Of a DNA stretch of 6,427 nt, positions 4,779 to 6,427 are shown one piece after another. This DNA is from an uncultured Candidatus Nemicrothrix sp. (GTDB lineage Bacteria > Actinomycetota > Acidimicrobiia > Acidimicrobiales > Acidimicrobilacustridaceae), in NCBI GenBank assembly GCA_903827085.1, contig CAIKHC010000371.1, positions 1 through 6,427 on the forward strand, in the 5' to 3' direction. The notes beneath the pieces were generated by a model. That model saw nothing but the letters and a program-made list of their open reading frames with translations. It was not told the DNA's origin and made no database searches. Numbering within the stretch: the first letter of the stretch is position 1; each line of letters opens with the position of its first letter. A program made the position numbers and the translations under genes.

Positions 4779-5672
4779 GCCCTTGAGGGTGTGGAGAATC
4801 TTCGAGAGTTCGCCGTTGTTGTCATCGGGAACGATGTAACCGTCTTCGTTGCGAATGGTGTCCCAGTTTGCGGCGATGTCTTCGGCCGTGAGGTTCGGGT
4901 TGAAATAGCCCGGGGTGAGGCCGATGAAGAAGCGGGAGATGACGCCGCCGGCGGCGGAGTAGACCTCGCCGCTTACGTCGCAAGCCGATGACGAGAGATA
5001 GGCGACCAGTGGGCTTACAAGTGCTGGGTCCATTGCGTCCATGAGACCGTCGAACAAACCCTCGGTCATGCGGGTTGCAGCAACCGGAGCGACGGCATTG
5101 GCCTTCACATTGAACTTGCGACCTTCGATGGCGAGTACGCGCGTGAGTCCAACGAGACCCATCTTGGCGGCGCCGTAGTTGGCCTGACCGAAGTTGCCGA
5201 GAATGCCTGAGTTCGACGAGGTCGAGACGATTCGGCCGTAGCCCTTTTCGCGCATGATTTGGTACGCCGGCTGTGTGACATAAAACGCGCCGAGTAGGTG
5301 CACCTGGATGACTGACTCGATCATTTGCTGATCGAGATTGTGAAAGGACTTGTCGCGCAGGATGCCTGCGTTATTCACAACGATGTCGACAGTGCCGAAC
5401 GCGTCGACTGCAGTCTTGACGATGGCCTTGCCGCCGTCGGGAGTTGCGACCGAGTTGGCATCGGCGACAGCCTCGCCACCAAGGTCAAGAATTTCCTGCA
5501 CGACTGACTGCGCCGGGCCGACCCCGCCACCGTCGCCGCTTACCGAGCCGCCGAGATCGTTGACGACAATGCGGGCACCGCGCCGAGCAAGTTCAAGTGC
5601 ATGCTGGCGACCAAGGCCACCGCCGGCGCCGGTGATGATCGCTACCTGGCCGTCGAAACCGATGTCAGTCAT
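4770..5672 (-). CDS. SDR dehydrogenase, (3R)-hydroxyacyl-CoA dehydrogenase (MFE-2 / Hsd4A-like) type
   Basis: The 300-residue classical SDR has TGAGGGLG (14-21) for NAD(P) binding, Asp39 after strand 2 ('VVNDLGG', suggesting NAD), NNAG (100-103), Ser153, Tyr166 and Lys170 ('YGAAK'). The 'NDLGGSVSGDGGGVGPAQSVVQEI' loop, 'NAGILRDKSF', 'SGILGNFGQANYGAAKMGLVGL' and the long tail 'ACDVSGEVYSAAGG...TAEDIAANWDTI' match the N-terminal dehydrogenase unit of multifunctional enzyme type 2 and actinobacterial Hsd4A-like enzymes. It therefore probably oxidises a (3R)-3-hydroxyacyl-CoA in fatty-acid or steroid side-chain breakdown; the hydratase and SCP2 parts are absent. ATG 5672 is preferred because GGAGAGG (5682-5688) lies 9 bases upstream; the ATG at 5681 directly abuts that site. 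The substrate is inferred. Confidence 0.92.
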   Translation of the reverse strand: MTDIGFDGQVAIITGAGGGLGRQHALELARRGARIVVNDLGGSVSGDGGGVGPAQSVVQEILDLGGEAVADANSVATPDGGKAIVKTAVDAFGTVDIVVNNAGILRDKSFHNLDQQMIESVIQVHLLGAFYVTQPAYQIMREKGYGRIVSTSSNSGILGNFGQANYGAAKMGLVGLTRVLAIEGRKFNVKANAVAPVAATRMTEGLFDGLMDAMDPALVSPLVAYLSSSACDVSGEVYSAAGGVISRFFIGLTPGYFNPNLTAEDIAANWDTIRNEDGYIVPDDNNGELSKILHTLKGNA

Positions 5673-5681
5673 TGAGTCCAT

Positions 5682-5688
5682 CCTCTCC
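5682..5688 (-). promoter_or_regulatory. Ribosome binding site deciding the SDR start
   Basis: GGAGAGG on the minus strand ends immediately before ATG 5681 but 9 bases before ATG 5672. Only the second start has usable spacing, which shortens the protein by three residues. Confidence 0.6.
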
Positions 5689-5711
5689 GCGGCATGTGCG
5701 CGGACTGTGTT

Positions 5712-5731
5712 GTTCGAACGGAGGGATCGTA
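5712..5731 (-). promoter_or_regulatory. Candidate SDR promoter with overlapping palindrome
   Basis: TACGAT (5726-5731, minus strand) fits the -10 pattern and is the same hexamer found upstream of the small gene at 902. The 8-base palindrome GTTCGAAC (5712-5719) begins 6 bases downstream, at the expected transcription start, and could be an operator half. No -35 was recognised. Confidence 0.35.
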
Positions 5732-5824
5732 CTCAGGGCAACTGGCAGGGGACCACATTGGCTCGGGTCCTCCTCCTTCAGGGGTGGGCGAAGCCCGCAG
5801 TCGTCGCAGCGGCCGGTAGTTCGG

Positions 5825-5830
5825 TAGCGT
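5825..5830 (+). promoter_or_regulatory. Candidate -10 element for the 107-residue gene (leaderless)
   Basis: TAGCGT, 7 bases before ATG 5838, is identical to the hexamer before the left-edge oxidoreductase gene. Only a poor -35 (TCGTCG, 5801-5806) is found. No ribosome binding site lies between it and the ATG. Confidence 0.42.
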
Positions 5831-5837
5831 GGCCTCC

Positions 5838-6161
5838 ATGGCCCCGAAGATCAGCACCGAAAAGATGTTCCGCCGTCGACAGAAGATCGCCGCTGCCGTC
5901 GAACTACCTGGCGTTCCGGTCGGCACCTTCGGCAAGGTGTGGTTCGTTTCGGGCGTTACCTGGATCCGCTACCACGTGGCGTTCGACAACGGCGTGGAAA
6001 TCGCCAATGTCGATGGCGCGCAGATCATCGACCGCAAGGTATGGCTCGCTGAGCAATCTGTTCGTGACCAAGAAGCGCTCGAGATCGAACGGGCCGCGGC
6101 TCGTGAAGTAGCACGTGCTGAGGCCCTGGCCAATCTTGCAACTGGTCCTGCTTCGCACTGA
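5838..6161 (+). CDS. Conserved-looking 107-residue protein, possible SH3-like barrel plus helix
   Basis: No family is recognised with confidence. The N-terminus (1-20) is basic (KISTEKMFRRRQK). Residues 21-65 read as a small beta-barrel: 'VELPGVPVGTFGKVWFVSGVTWIRYHVAFDNGVEIANVDGAQII', with a Gly-Pro turn, aromatic strands and an 'FDNG' hairpin like SH3-type or KOW-like domains. Residues 70-103 form a charged Ala/Glu/Arg helix, possibly coiled. There is no signal peptide, membrane segment or cysteine. The pattern suggests a cytoplasmic nucleic-acid- or protein-binding factor, but that is inference. ATG 5838 is chosen because TAGCGT sits 7 bases upstream; the GTG at 5829 overlaps that hexamer. 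The stop is 42 bases before the downstream oxidoreductase, so the two are probably co-transcribed. Confidence 0.75.
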   Translation: MAPKISTEKMFRRRQKIAAAVELPGVPVGTFGKVWFVSGVTWIRYHVAFDNGVEIANVDGAQIIDRKVWLAEQSVRDQEALEIERAAAREVARAEALANLATGPASH

Positions 6162-6190
6162 TCACATTCCAACGTCGCACAGCGGCACTG

Positions 6191-6196
6191 AAGGAG
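6191..6196 (+). promoter_or_regulatory. Ribosome binding site of the right-edge oxidoreductase
   Basis: AAGGAG lies 7 bases before ATG 6204. It is one of only three good Shine-Dalgarno sites in the window and fits an internal gene of an operon. Confidence 0.7.
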
Positions 6197-6203
6197 CGTC
6201 ACC

Positions 6204-6427
6204 ATGAAGTTCGGTATGCAGATCGACTACGCGGGTGGCTTTGCTGAATCCGCCGCAAAGGTCGCCGAGTTCGAAAAGGCCGGACTCGATATCGCGTGGG
6301 TTGCCGAGGCCTATGGCTTCGATGCTCCGACCTTCATGGGTTATCTGGCCGCCAAAACCGAATCGATCACGATCGGTGCGGGAATTCTTCCGATTTACAC
6401 GCGCACGCCAACACTTATGGCGATGAC
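6204..6427 (+). CDS. LLM class flavin/F420-dependent oxidoreductase, N-terminal part only
   Basis: The frame from ATG 6204 stays open to the right edge, giving 74 complete codons. It begins 'MKFGMQIDYAGGFAESAAKVAEFEKAGLDIAWVAEAYGFDAPTFMGYLAAKT', then 'ITIGAGILPIYTRTPTLMAM': first barrel strand, helix, the 'IAWVAEAYG' second strand and the IGAGI...RTP segment of luciferase-like monooxygenases. Many actinobacterial members with this start use F420 in place of FMN. The substrate is unknown and the catalytic C-terminal half is not visible. It shares little beyond the fold with the oxidoreductase at the left edge. It follows the 107-residue gene by 42 bases and has its own ribosome binding site. 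Confidence 0.9.
   Translation, partial: MKFGMQIDYAGGFAESAAKVAEFEKAGLDIAWVAEAYGFDAPTFMGYLAAKTESITIGAGILPIYTRTPTLMAM

Noticed and set aside
5786..5796. Small hairpin GGGC-GAA-GCCC in the divergent region
   Set aside because: Only a 4-bp stem, without a U-tract or a gene end nearby; likely chance in GC-rich DNA.
5350..6111. Plus-strand frame of 253 codons
   Set aside because: It spans the antisense of the SDR, the promoter region and a shifted frame of the 107-residue gene; Arg/Pro/Ser-rich with no family features.

Overview
The window looks like ordinary chromosomal sequence from an actinobacterium, most plausibly an Acidimicrobiia-type lineage. Support comes from moderately GC-rich DNA, two luciferase-like (F420-type) oxidoreductases, an MFE-2/Hsd4A-like short-chain dehydrogenase, a stand-alone RecB-type nuclease, and many genes whose start codon sits 6-8 bases after a TANNNT or similar hexamer with no Shine-Dalgarno site. 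The lineage is inferred from protein style only. No mobile element, CRISPR array, tRNA or rRNA was seen.

Left part (1-1161): a luciferase-like monooxygenase gene runs leftward off the window edge (start at 684). It is separated by a 217-base divergent region from a rightward 56-codon gene (902-1072) that has a good ribosome binding site. Two hairpins follow this small gene, the second very strong.

Middle (1162-4247): four leftward genes. In transcription order they are an alpha/beta hydrolase (start 4247), a RecB-like PD-(D/E)XK nuclease with a probable Fe-S cluster (start 3371), a membrane PAP2 phosphatase (start 2477) and a DsbA-fold protein with a single cysteine (start 1761). They are spaced 36-53 bases apart and could be partly co-transcribed, but the nuclease and the phosphatase each have their own candidate -10 element.

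Right part (4248-6427): a rightward SnoaL/NTF2-like gene starts only 29 bases from the divergent hydrolase. It converges, with a 13-base gap and a hairpin, on a leftward (3R)-hydroxyacyl-CoA-dehydrogenase-type SDR gene. A second divergent region follows, then a rightward 107-residue protein with a possible small beta-barrel and a second luciferase-like oxidoreductase cut by the right edge.

Functionally this is a housekeeping and lipid or xenobiotic-catabolism neighbourhood (two LLM enzymes, SDR, hydrolase, SnoaL-like) with a DNA-repair-type nuclease and a membrane phosphatase. No clearly undescribed system is visible. The points most worth a second look are the recurrent leaderless-start signature, the compact divergent promoter at 4248-4276, the small insulated gene at 902 and the unassigned 107-residue protein.
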